A stretch of 64,000 nt of DNA from Cribrihabitans_A pelagius (lineage in GTDB: Bacteria; Pseudomonadota; Alphaproteobacteria; Rhodobacterales; Rhodobacteraceae), in NCBI RefSeq assembly GCF_048820915.1, contig NZ_JBMERR010000013.1, forward strand, positions 62,001 to 126,000. Direction: 5' to 3'. Shown here piece by piece: positions 43,712 to 51,493 of this stretch. Positions within the stretch are counted from its first letter, which is position 1. Each line of letters begins with the position of its first letter. The translations under genes and the position numbers were made by a program. The notes beneath the pieces were generated by a model. The model was not told where the DNA came from. It saw nothing but the letters and a program-made list of their open reading frames with translations, and searched no databases.

Positions 43712-45085
43712 GTGCGGCTGCCCCGGCTTGGCCCCCGCCGCCCGGTGCCCGCAGCGCTGCTGCGCCAGGCGGAGCTGGAGGCCGAGCGCATCGTGGCGCT
43801 GCTGCGGGTGGCGGTGGCGCTGGGGCTGATCCTGAGCCTGATGCTGGCGCTGGACCAGGTGCCGCCTTACGAGGCGGCTTATGTGAAGCGGCAGGTCGGG
43901 CTCGCCTCGGTGACGATGCTCTCCTATCTGGCCTTGGGCGTGCTGACCTACTGGGCGGTGGTGCGCGGGCTCTTCCAGCCTTGGATGATCTGGCTTGCGG
44001 CCACCGCCGACTGCGCCTTCATGCTGGTGAATACCTACCTGTCGCTGGTCAATGGCGGCGTGCCGGGGGCGATGGTCTTTGCCATGCCTTCGGTCTGGAT
44101 GGTGCCGGTGGTGCTGGCCTTTGGGGTGCTGCGCTTCAATCCGCTGCTCCTGGCCTATATGGCGGGGCTGATGGCGGCCGGGCTGGTCTGGCTGGCGCTG
44201 TGGCAGCCCGGTCAGGAGCTGCCCGACGCCGGTCTGCGGCTGCAGATGACGCTGACAACGCCGCCCAACCTGATCCGCGTGGTGATGGTGGCGCTGGCCG
44301 GGCTTGTGCTGGTGGTGGCGGCGGACCGGATGCGGATGCTGCTGCACCGCTCGATCGAGGAGGCGCGTCAGAAGGCAAACCTCACCCGCTACCTGCCCGC
44401 GCAGCTGGCCGACCGGCTGGCAGGCGGCGGGCTGGAGGCGCTGCGCGAGGGCCGCCAGCAGCAGATGGCGGTTCTGTTCATCGACCTGCGCGGCTTCACC
44501 CGCTGGTGCGAGGGCCGCGCGCCGCAGGAGGTGAGCGCGCTGATCACCGGTTTCCGGACCCGGGTGCAGCGGGTGGCGGACCGCACCGGGGGGCTGATCG
44601 ACAAATATATCGGTGACGCCGCGATGATCCTGTTCGAGGGCGAGGAGGCCGGCGCCGGCGCGCTCGATTGCGCCGAGGGGCTGCTGCAGGAGATCGGCGC
44701 CTGGCGCCGGGACCGCGAAGGCGCGGGCGAAAAGGTGCTGGCGGCGGGGATCGGTGTCCACTGGGGCGAGGTCTATGCCGGGGTGGCGGGCACGCCGGAG
44801 CGGCTGGAGTATTCGGTCTTCGGCGATACGGTGAACATCGCCGCCCGGCTGGAGCAACTGAGCAAGGAGCGCGGCATGGCGGCGGTGGCTTCGGCGGCGC
44901 TGTTCGAAGCGGCGGGCGCCTGTGCAGCGGAGGGAGGGGCGCCCGCGCGCGAGGGGTGGACCGAGCTGCCGCCGGAACCCCTGCGCGGGCGGCGCGAGGG
45001 GCTCGCGCTCTTCGGGCGGGCGTGTGACGCGGGCGGATCCGATTTGCCACAGATCAAAGACTTAGGTGATTGCAGCACTGTTTGA
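43712..45085 (+). CDS. membrane-bound class III adenylate/guanylate cyclase
   Basis: A 457-aa protein. Residues about 25-210 hold five or six hydrophobic segments; residues about 240-425 form a class III nucleotidyl cyclase domain. Metal-binding aspartates lie in MAVLFIDLRGFTRW and DKYIGDAAMILFEG; YSVFGDTVNIAARLEQL is the transition-state region. It should make cAMP or cGMP in response to a membrane signal. GTG 43712 lies three bases after the rmuC stop with GGAG upstream. Physical linkage to repair genes does not itself show a shared role. Confidence 0.9.
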   Translation: MRLPRLGPRRPVPAALLRQAELEAERIVALLRVAVALGLILSLMLALDQVPPYEAAYVKRQVGLASVTMLSYLALGVLTYWAVVRGLFQPWMIWLAATADCAFMLVNTYLSLVNGGVPGAMVFAMPSVWMVPVVLAFGVLRFNPLLLAYMAGLMAAGLVWLALWQPGQELPDAGLRLQMTLTTPPNLIRVVMVALAGLVLVVAADRMRMLLHRSIEEARQKANLTRYLPAQLADRLAGGGLEALREGRQQQMAVLFIDLRGFTRWCEGRAPQEVSALITGFRTRVQRVADRTGGLIDKYIGDAAMILFEGEEAGAGALDCAEGLLQEIGAWRRDREGAGEKVLAAGIGVHWGEVYAGVAGTPERLEYSVFGDTVNIAARLEQLSKERGMAAVASAALFEAAGACAAEGGAPAREGWTELPPEPLRGRREGLALFGRACDAGGSDLPQIKDLGDCSTV

Positions 45086-45118
45086 TATGCTGGAGCCGCG
45101 AACAGAAGGAGTGGTGCG

Positions 45119-45442
45119 ATGCTGGAGATCTCGGCCCGCAAAGTGGCGCAGGTGGCGATGATGGCGCGCGAGCTGCGCCGCGCCGAGGGTGAGCTGCGCG
45201 CCTTCATCAACCGGATGGGAGAGGATCAGCAGGCAGAGCTGGTGGCCATCATGTGGATCGGCCGCGGCAGCTTCGAGGCGGAGGAACTGGCGGAGGCGGT
45301 GGAGACCGCCAAGCAGGAGGCCACAACTCCGACCGCCGACTACCTGATCGGCACCCCGCATCTGGCGGACAACCTGGAAGCCGGGCTGGAGGCGCTGGGC
45401 GTCGATGTGCAGGACGTCGAGGACGACGTGATTGGCCGCTGA
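45119..45442 (+). CDS. DUF3775 domain protein
   Basis: A 107-aa acidic helical protein. The pattern LVAIMWIGRGSFEAEELAEAV, then TADYLIGTPHLADNLEAGLE matches DUF3775, a family of unknown function in alphaproteobacteria. ATG 45119 has GAAGGAG upstream. It is the last intact gene before 2.7 kb of insertion-sequence debris. No function is assigned. Confidence 0.85.
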   Translation: MLEISARKVAQVAMMARELRRAEGELRAFINRMGEDQQAELVAIMWIGRGSFEAEELAEAVETAKQEATTPTADYLIGTPHLADNLEAGLEALGVDVQDVEDDVIGR

Positions 45443-45786
45443 TGGACCGTCGGCGGGCTTTGGATTCGGTTCCGGCGGGACTGCCTGTCGGCTCCCGTTG
45501 CTGCGGCCCTGCATGCAATTCTTCATTTGAATACGGGCGTTTGCGCCGCCTCAAAAAGGGGCTGCGTGAAGTCCAGGCGCATTTGCGGTTCGTGGTGCAG
45601 CGGACTGGCGGATATCTTGCGGGCCAAAGGATATGACGGTGTGAAGGCCGCGAAGAAATCTCTGCGGGATTCACATGCGGCCTGGCGGCGTCCATTTCCA
45701 TGACCGCTTTGCGGGACATTTCGGACTTCTGCCCGTGCGGCTTTTGCTTGCGCAGAAAATGCTCGCGGGCGCGGCATGGTTCTCGC
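45443..45786. other. gene-free stretch at the edge of the insertion-sequence debris
   Basis: No frame here has a recognisable motif. The G+C is lower than that of flanking genes, like the debris to the right, so it may be an unrecognised remnant of a mobile element. Confidence 0.35.
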
Positions 45787-45894
45787 TGTGAAGCAGCATT
45801 CGCCGCCACGGCCAGAAAGCTCGCCGTGATCCTGGCGCGCCTCTGGCGGGACGGGACAGTGTTCGCCTGAACCAGGGAGGAGTTGCCCGCATGA
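45787..45894 (+). pseudogene. IS110-family transposase C-terminal remnant
   Basis: A 36-codon fragment reads AAFAATARKLAVILARLWRD, then GTVFA, a stop codon at 45868-45870, and TREELPA. Intact IS110-family transposases end in ARKLAVI, DGT and a short TREE tail, so the internal TGA probably replaced a TGG. No intact transposase precedes it. The call rests on motif resemblance alone. Confidence 0.5.
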
Positions 45895-46230
45895 TTTGAG
45901 ACACCGAGTTCCGCGACACTGCGGATCCAGGTCCCGTCGGGACGGAAGCCGGATGACCTCGCTGTCGAATGTCGATGCGCCCTTCGGGCGACCTCGCAGC
46001 GGACCAAAGGAGGCGTCCCGTCACCGGCGCCATTAGGGGGCGGTATGACCGACCCCGGAGAGAACCATGAGCCCGATGCGACCCAAGTCCGCCCTTGAAT
46101 TCGATACCGCAGATAGAGAACACTCGCATTGGAGGTTTGCCGACCTATTGAAAGCGAGACGCCGACCATTTGAACGTTTCCAGCGGGCTGTAAAGCCTGT
46201 CTGGAGTTCACCCCGTTATTGGTCCGGGCT
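45895..46230. other. unassigned debris between insertion-sequence remnants
   Basis: About 336 bases without a recognisable gene. The right end, TGTCTGGAGTTCACCCCG near 46198-46215, could be the terminal repeat of the IS3-type element whose transposase tail lies directly to the right, since many IS3 ends begin with TG. Confidence 0.35.
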
Positions 46231-46392
46231 TCATGCGACCTTTCGGGTTTGGTTCAGTTGGGCCGCAAATGCGCTCGGCGTCAAGTTCCCGAGTGAGGAA
46301 TGCGGCCTGGTTTCGTTGTATTCGGTCCTCCGATCGGTGATCCGAGTACGTGCGTCGTCCATGGACAGGAACCATGCGGCGTTCAGATGGCG
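46231..46392 (-). pseudogene. IS3-family transposase (OrfB) C-terminal remnant
   Basis: The minus strand encodes LNAAWFLSMDDARTRITDRR, then TEYNETRPHSSLGNLTPSAF and a stop at 46231. This is the tail of the DDE integrase of IS3-family OrfB proteins, where the glutamate-containing catalytic region lies just upstream and YNxxRPHSSLG is diagnostic. The rest of the gene is absent; sequence beyond 46392 changes to another element. Confidence 0.8.
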
Positions 46393-46462
46393 TAATCGGG
46401 GCTCTGTCCCCGGGATCGCCGGTAGTCTTCCTGCCGGTAAGTCCATGACCGGGAGAACGACC

Positions 46463-46582
46463 ATGACCAAAGTACTGTTCGGGGGACTTGATGTCTCGCT
46501 TGAATTGACCAGCGTTTGCGTTGTTGATGCTGACGGCAGATTGGTCCTTGAGGCAAAGGCGGCTTCGGACCCTGCCGACATT
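46463..46582 (+). pseudogene. IS110-family transposase N-terminal remnant
   Basis: ATG 46463 with a GGGAGAACG ribosome site opens a frame reading VLFGGLDVSLELTSVCVVDA, which matches the RuvC-like N-terminus (first catalytic Asp in GLDVS) of IS110-family transposases. After 40 codons it is cut exactly at the left end of the IS5-type element. The remainder is not found on the other side of that element, so a deletion accompanied or followed the insertion. Confidence 0.75.
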
Positions 46583-47481
46583 AGGCTCTGGACTCATTGA
46601 TTTGGTTGCAGCCGCCGCGCCGGGCTGATTCAAGCTCCTGAACTTCAGGAGGCGTGATGAGCAGCTTGTTTTGGCTGACCGACGAGCAAATGGCGCGGTT
46701 GAGACCGTACTTTCCGAAAAGCCATGGTAGGCCGCGTGCGGATGACCGGCGTGTGTTGAGTGGAATTATCTTCATCAATCGCAACGGTTTGCGTTGGTCA
46801 GATCCTCCGAGAGAGTATGGCCCGCCGAAGACGCTCTACAACCGCTGGAAGCGATGGAGCGACAAGGGCGTGTTTGCGCGGATGATGGCAGGACCGGCTG
46901 CCGAGCACGCGGATTACAAGGCAGTCATGATTGACGCGACCTATCTGAAGGCCCACCGCACGGCGTCCAGCCTGGCGGTGAAAAAGGGGGGCGTGGACGC
47001 CTGATCCCTTGCCCGGCAGGGCATTGCGCAGCAATGTCCCGAGAGGGGGCGAACCAAGGGCGGCATGAATACCAAGCTGCATGCGTTACAGATGCCTCTG
47101 GCCGTCCGATCCGGTTCTTCATGACCGCCGGTCAGGTCAGTGACGACACGGGAGCCAGGGCGCTCCTGAGGAGCTTTCCCGCCGCCGATTGGATGATTGC
47201 TGACCGGGGCTACAACGCCGACTGGTTCCGGAATGCATTGAAAGACAAAGGGATACGTCCTTGCATCCCGGGCAGGAAGTCGCGTGACAAACCCGTTCGA
47301 TACGACAAGCGCAGATAGCAGATACAAGCGACGCAACCGCATCGAGATCATGTTCGGCCGATTGAAGGACTGGCGGCGTGTCTCAACCCGTTACGACAGA
47401 TGCCCGAAGGTCTTCCTCTCAGCCATCGCGCTCGCCGCCGCCGTCATCTTCTGGCTCTGAAATTCAATGAGTCTGGAGCCT
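46583..47481 (+). mobile_element. IS5-family (IS427-like) insertion sequence, decayed
   Basis: A 899-base element bounded by imperfect inverted repeats of about 20 bases: AGGCTCTGGACTCATTGATT on the left and AGGCTCCAGACTCATTGAAT on the right (minus strand), with three mismatches. Size and transposase type fit the IS427 group. The flanks show no clear target duplication and belong to unrelated remnants, which indicates later deletion or recombination at the element. Its transposase is broken, so it cannot move by itself. Confidence 0.85.
46657..47460 (+). pseudogene. IS5-family transposase, disrupted by several mutations
   Basis: The product begins LFWLTDEQMARLRPYFPKSH and runs through MIDATYLKAHRTASSL, the first DDE aspartate region. 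An in-frame TGA occurs at 47002-47004. A one-base loss near 47086 (after TKGGMNTKLHA) shifts to a frame reading VTDASGRPIRFFMTAGQ and ADWMIADRGYNADWF. A seven-base gain near 47312 restores the first frame, which ends RRNRIEIMFGRLKDWRRV and IFWL at TGA 47458-47460. At least three lesions make it non-functional. Confidence 0.85.
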
Positions 47482-48077
47482 GGACGAAGTCGGTCTTCTT
47501 GTAGATATCCCGCGGGCAGAGGCCGGTGAATTCGCTAATCTTCGAGATCGGACTGCCATTCGCGATCATGCAGAGAACGGCCCTGTTGGCGCTGCTGCGG
47601 TGCTGGCCCCTGATCCTCGAACCACTCGGGAACGATGTCAGGCAGCTCTTGCATTTCCATCGCTGGACGCCCTTTGCCGTGCGCCCGGATTTCCGATAGA
47701 GCCCCGGATTGTCCTCAAGGCGTTTCCTGTGGTTCTCGCAGCCCTCGTTCGAGCCGCAGTCCCGCGGAGCCTCCGCTTGGAACCGACTACGAAGGCGGCG
47801 ATATTCGCCGACCGCGGCAGCATTGTTTTTGACGATCGAGCTTTGACCGCAAGCGCCGCAGTGAAAGGTTTCTTCGTCCCCGGAGCCGCTGACTTTACCA
47901 CGAGGTTGGTTCGATTTGACTTTCCGGAAAAAATTTTCCTTTCTTCTTGAAAGGATCTGGCGGCTCCATGAAGAGACCGCACTGAGGGTTCCGGCAGAAG
48001 TTGACGTCGATCCCGTGACACCGCATCGGCGGACGACGTTCTCCCTCTAGCGAAGAAATATTCGTGAGCGGGTTCAC
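47482..48077 (-). pseudogene. broken zinc-finger/HTH protein gene, probably transposase-related
   Basis: The minus strand starts around GTG 48077 and reads CHGIDVNFCRNPQCGLFMEP and PDPF. A one-base frameshift at the A/T run near 47936-47945 moves to a frame with FHCGACGQ, CGSNEGC and WKCKSCLTSF zinc-ribbon-like pairs. An HTH-like end follows (NGSPISKISEFTGLCPRDIY) and is cut at the right end of the IS5 element. CxxC ribbons followed by an HTH resemble the N-terminus of some DDE transposases. The family is not identified. Confidence 0.55.
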
Positions 48078-48199
48078 GCGCCCTCCCTCGGAAAAACCGC
48101 ATATCGCGGTTGTCGAGGGTAAGATTGGCCAAAATCAGGCCAACCTAAGTTGTTCTGCACCGCGAACCGCAAGGGGCTGGGTGTGGGGGGCTCCCAGGT

Positions 48200-49342
48200 T
48201 CATCCCCTGTGGTCCACCACCGCGAGATGCTGTGCCAGCTTGCCGATCTTCGCCATCCAGTCCCCAACCAGCGCCGGGTCGCTGGGGGCGGCGTGGACGC
48301 CGGGGGCAATCTTGCCGTTCATCGCCGCCTCGATCGCGAAGGACACCGGGAAGGAGACCAGCCGCGCCATCGCCGAGCCGCGCGCATCACCCCAGGCGTC
48401 CATCACGTAGGACTTGTGCCAGACCGCCTCGCCGTCCTTCTCCGCCTTCAGGCCGACGCAGAGCACCACCCGGTCCGGCTCGCCTTCGTCATAGGCGGTC
48501 TCGGCCCAGAACTGGTCCGACATCTCCTTGAGCCGCGCGTCGCCTTCGGCGCCTTCCAGCGTCTCAACCTCGCGGAACACCTCCGCCCAGGCCTCGGACC
48601 AGCCGTTGAGGCGCAGGGTGCCGCGGACGAATTCCTTCACCTTCCAGTCTTCGCCGAAATGATACTGCGCCATGAAGGGGAGCGAGTCGCGGTTCGGGTA
48701 GACCTCGAAGCTTTCGGGCTGGGGCAGCGGTGCTTCGTAGCTGGAGATCGCATCCCATGGCCGTGCCACGTCCAGCGGCTGGAAATCGCGGATGGAGCGC
48801 GAGGGCGAGCGCAGCGCTTTCAGCACGCCCAAGGGCGACCAGCTGAACTTGTAACGGAACGGGTTCGGGGTTTTCGGAATGCCGCCGCAGTAGGAGATGA
48901 AGCTGATCTCGTTTTCCGCGTCAAAGGCTGCGGAGGCCTTGTATTCATCCACCAGCGCATGCGCCATCAGGTGATCGATGCCAGGGTCGAGGCCGACCTC
49001 GTTGACCAGGCAGACGCCCGCGTCCTTCGCCTTCTGGTCCAGCGCGCGCATCTCCGGCGCGATGTAGGAAGAGGAGACGAAATGCGCGCCATGTTCGATG
49101 GCCAGCTCGGCCAGCGGCACGTGCCAGTCGCCGGGCAGCATCGAGACGACCACGTCCTTGGGGCTGAGCATCTGGCCGAGGTTGGCGAGGCTGAAGGTGT
49201 GGATGTTGGTGGTGAGATCGCCCACCGCCTCGCGCGCCTTCCCGGGTGTGCGGTTCCAGACCGCGACGTCATGGCCGGCCTCAAGCAGACGCCGCAGGCC
49301 GGGGATTGCGGAGAGGCCGGTGCCGCACCAGTGAATTGTCAT
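48200..49342 (-). CDS. saccharopine dehydrogenase, glutamate-forming type (LYS9-like)
   Basis: A 380-aa protein. The Rossmann start is HWCGTGLSAIPGLRRLLEAG; DVVVSMLPGDWHVPLAELAI, ISYCGGIPKTPNPFRYKFSW and VNEVGLDPGIDHLMAH are conserved with saccharopine reductase-type enzymes. It should convert saccharopine to aminoadipate semialdehyde and glutamate. It is the last gene of a leftward operon, 13 bases after a SemiSWEET gene. A LYS1-type enzyme lies upstream, so both steps of the saccharopine route are present. It borders the insertion-sequence debris. Confidence 0.9.
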   Translation of the reverse strand: MTIHWCGTGLSAIPGLRRLLEAGHDVAVWNRTPGKAREAVGDLTTNIHTFSLANLGQMLSPKDVVVSMLPGDWHVPLAELAIEHGAHFVSSSYIAPEMRALDQKAKDAGVCLVNEVGLDPGIDHLMAHALVDEYKASAAFDAENEISFISYCGGIPKTPNPFRYKFSWSPLGVLKALRSPSRSIRDFQPLDVARPWDAISSYEAPLPQPESFEVYPNRDSLPFMAQYHFGEDWKVKEFVRGTLRLNGWSEAWAEVFREVETLEGAEGDARLKEMSDQFWAETAYDEGEPDRVVLCVGLKAEKDGEAVWHKSYVMDAWGDARGSAMARLVSFPVSFAIEAAMNGKIAPGVHAAPSDPALVGDWMAKIGKLAQHLAVVDHRG

Positions 49343-49355
49343 GAAGTCTACTCCC

Positions 49356-49607
49356 TTATCCGAATTTCAGTTTGGCCGCGACGATCGCCAGAACGGCAGT
49401 CACGGCGCAGATGTTCGCCAGGATCAGCGGCCAGTCGCCGAGCATAAGCCCATAGGCCAGCCACAGGGTGACCGTGGCCAGGAACATCAGGTTAGAGGGC
49501 AATGACAGCCCGGCGGTGTCACGGCTGGCCCAGGCTTTCCAGGCCTGGGGGATCCAGCAGACCGTGCCGAGGAATGCTGCGAAGTAGCCGACGTAAGGCG
49601 CGATCAT
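49356..49607 (-). CDS. SemiSWEET-type PQ-loop transporter
   Basis: An 83-aa membrane protein with three hydrophobic helices. IAPYVGYFAAFLGTVCWIPQ carries the family's PQ motif and LSLPSNLMFLATVTLWLAYG is the second conserved block. SemiSWEETs work as dimers and move sugars or other small solutes. Its ATG directly follows the TGA of a 24-codon leader frame. Lying between two lysine catabolic genes, it could move a substrate or product of that pathway, but this is a guess. Confidence 0.88.
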   Translation of the reverse strand: MIAPYVGYFAAFLGTVCWIPQAWKAWASRDTAGLSLPSNLMFLATVTLWLAYGLMLGDWPLILANICAVTAVLAIVAAKLKFG

Positions 49608-49682
49608 TCAGCTGTGTGCTCCAAGGTGGCGGCGCGGGCCGGGGATGCCGGAGAGGCCGGTGCCGCAGCGGTGAAGTGTCAT
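49608..49682 (-). pseudogene. 24-codon degenerate copy of the saccharopine dehydrogenase gene start
   Basis: ATG 49682 opens a frame reading HRCGTGLSGIPGPRRHLG; the intact gene at 49342 begins HWCGTGLSAIPGLRRLLE. Over the first 66 bases the two DNA copies match at roughly three quarters to four fifths of positions, counted by eye. The frame ends in TGA at 49608-49610, directly abutting the SemiSWEET ATG. It may be scar DNA from a duplication or a translated leader that couples the transporter. Confidence 0.7.
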
Positions 49683-49774
49683 TTTTTGTCTTCGTAAGCC
49701 GTCGTGTTTGCGGGAGCGCTGGCAGTTCAGGTGTCCCCCTGCCGGCAGGCCGGGCGGGCGCTGTCCTTACCGCG

Positions 49775-50824
49775 TTACGGCAGGTGCTGTTCGAATACTG
49801 TTCTGGCCCGGCCCCAGACGCCGCTCTCCAGATCGGTGAGCGTCAGCAGCGAAGGCAGGAGCTGGGCGGCGTAGTCCTCGGAGCTTTCGACCGGCAGCAT
49901 CGAGGGCAGGTTGTCGATTGCCATCACGTCGAGCACCGGGTTGTCCGCGACGCGCAGGGCGGGATGCTCCCAGGTGGTGGCGCGATCGTAGACCGGCACC
50001 GGGTTGTAGTCGCTGTCGGGATCGCAGGCGACATCGCCGATCACGCTGAGCGCGCGGGGCATGGCCAGGGTTTCACGGGGAACAAATACCGGCGTGCCGG
50101 GGCGCGCGAAGATGCAGTTGAGAAACAGCCCGTGCTCTAGGATCTCCGGGAAGGGGCCGCCGCGGGCGGTCTCTGCCATGTCCCACTTGGTGGTCTGAAC
50201 CCCTGTCGCTTCGCAGAGGTCGGCAGCACCCTGGCCGACCCGGCCGAGCGCGCCGATCACGATGGCGGAGGGGCGGGCCTTGTCCAGCGCGTCCAGCTCG
50301 GCGCCCAGCTCGGTCAGGAGCGCATCCTTGCCGGGGTAGATGCCGACCGGGCCGCAGATCTCGCCGCGCTGCTGGGCAGCCCAGCACTTGAGTGCGACGG
50401 CGGCCCCGGCATAGCCCGCCCAATAGCCGAAGGCAGCGACCCGGCGGCCGTCTTTGTCTACCAGGTACTCAAGATCGTAAAGCGAGCCGCCGCCCGCCTT
50501 GAACCGCTTCAGCAGCGCCTGGCCGGAGCGCTGGCCCTTGAAGGCATGGCCGAACATGATGTGGCGGTGCCTGAGCGGGGTGCCGTCTTCGGGCAGCTCC
50601 TTCAGGCCAAATATGATGGCGTCCGCCGGGGCTTCGGCCCAGGAATTCTCGGGCGCAATTTCGCAGCCTGCATCAATGTAGCCCTGCAGCGGGATCGCCC
50701 GGACCGAGCTCTCCTCCACCGTGACCTTGATGCCGCCTGACAAGAGCGCCCGGGCGCCCTCCGGGGTCAGGCCCGCGCGTTCTTCATTGGGGCGCTGTTC
50801 GGCCCGTACCCACAGATGCGTCAT
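49775..50824 (-). CDS. saccharopine dehydrogenase, lysine-forming type (LYS1-like)
   Basis: A 349-aa protein. The N-terminus LWVRAEQRPNEERAGLTPEG matches the alanine dehydrogenase-like fold of LYS1 enzymes; IIFGLKELPEDGTPLRHRHI and VIGALGRVGQGAADLC (nucleotide site) follow. In bacteria the reverse, lysine-ketoglutarate reductase, direction is usual: lysine plus 2-oxoglutarate gives saccharopine. It is 15 bases after a glutathione transferase gene and 92 bases before the leader fragment, in a leftward operon. Confidence 0.9.
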   Translation of the reverse strand: MTHLWVRAEQRPNEERAGLTPEGARALLSGGIKVTVEESSVRAIPLQGYIDAGCEIAPENSWAEAPADAIIFGLKELPEDGTPLRHRHIMFGHAFKGQRSGQALLKRFKAGGGSLYDLEYLVDKDGRRVAAFGYWAGYAGAAVALKCWAAQQRGEICGPVGIYPGKDALLTELGAELDALDKARPSAIVIGALGRVGQGAADLCEATGVQTTKWDMAETARGGPFPEILEHGLFLNCIFARPGTPVFVPRETLAMPRALSVIGDVACDPDSDYNPVPVYDRATTWEHPALRVADNPVLDVMAIDNLPSMLPVESSEDYAAQLLPSLLTLTDLESGVWGRARTVFEQHLP

Positions 50825-50839
50825 CGTCTTCCTCTTCCC

Positions 50840-51454
50840 TCAGATCATTTCCCGGGCCTGCAGGCGCTGCATCGAGGCGCGGGCCTGCATCGCTGCCATG
50901 AACTCCGCGATGCGGGGGTAATCCTCAACCTTCACCCCGTCGCCGTCCAGCCAGGTGCAGACCACATACAGGTAGCAGTCGGCAAGGCTGAGCTCCTCGC
51001 CCAGCACAAACGGTCCGCGCAGCCCGTATTGGCTGATGTAGGCGCAGGAGGCCGCCATGGTCTTGGGCACCTGGGCCTGCATGTCCTTCCAGCTCGCGCG
51101 TTCCCTGGCCCAGCGGGCGCCGCGCAGGCGGTGGGCGTGGTTCACATGCATGGTGGAGGCAAGGTAATACATCACTTCCCGCATCCGGGCACAGAGCAGC
51201 GGATCGGCGGGGCGCAGCCCGGCCTCTGGCGCCAGGTCGGCGATATAGTCCAGCAGCGCGCCGGTCTCGGTCAGGATGCCGCCCTCCACCGCGAGCGCGG
51301 GCACCCGGCCCTTGGGGTTGATCTGGGCGTAGGCGGAACTGGCCTGTTCCTTGGCGGCGAAATCTATCTTCACGGCCTCGTATTCCAGCCCGGCCTCCTC
51401 CAGCGCAAGCGCCACGGCCACGGAGATGGTGCCGGGAGCGTAGTAGAGCTGCAT
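50840..51454 (-). CDS. glutathione S-transferase family protein
   Basis: A 204-aa protein. The thioredoxin-like N-domain reads LYYAPGTISVAVALALEEAG, and NPKGRVPALAVEGGILTET is the glutathione-binding region with the cis-proline. The C-domain holds LGEELSLADCYLYVV. The substrate is unknown. It is 39 bases after the histidine phosphatase gene and 15 before the LYS1-type gene, so it is in the same operon, perhaps handling reactive aldehydes; that is speculative. Confidence 0.9.
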   Translation of the reverse strand: MQLYYAPGTISVAVALALEEAGLEYEAVKIDFAAKEQASSAYAQINPKGRVPALAVEGGILTETGALLDYIADLAPEAGLRPADPLLCARMREVMYYLASTMHVNHAHRLRGARWARERASWKDMQAQVPKTMAASCAYISQYGLRGPFVLGEELSLADCYLYVVCTWLDGDGVKVEDYPRIAEFMAAMQARASMQRLQAREMI

Positions 51455-51493
51455 GTGGTGTCCTCCCTGTATGTTCTGCCGGCGCCGCGCCGT

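Noticed and set aside
41816..44857. A minus-strand open frame of about 1000 codons opposite mutL, rmuC and the cyclase
   Set aside because: The opposite strand has three well-supported genes; the translation is His/Gln/Arg-rich and motif-free.
46067..46600. A 177-codon plus-strand frame spanning the IS3 and IS110 remnants
   Set aside because: Only its last 46 codons match a known protein start (IS110); the upstream part is antisense to the IS3 transposase tail, so it is not one gene.
47600..47950. A 116-codon plus-strand frame to the right of the IS5 element
   Set aside because: The minus strand here encodes zinc-ribbon cysteine pairs and an HTH-like end once a frameshift is corrected, so the plus frame is its shadow.
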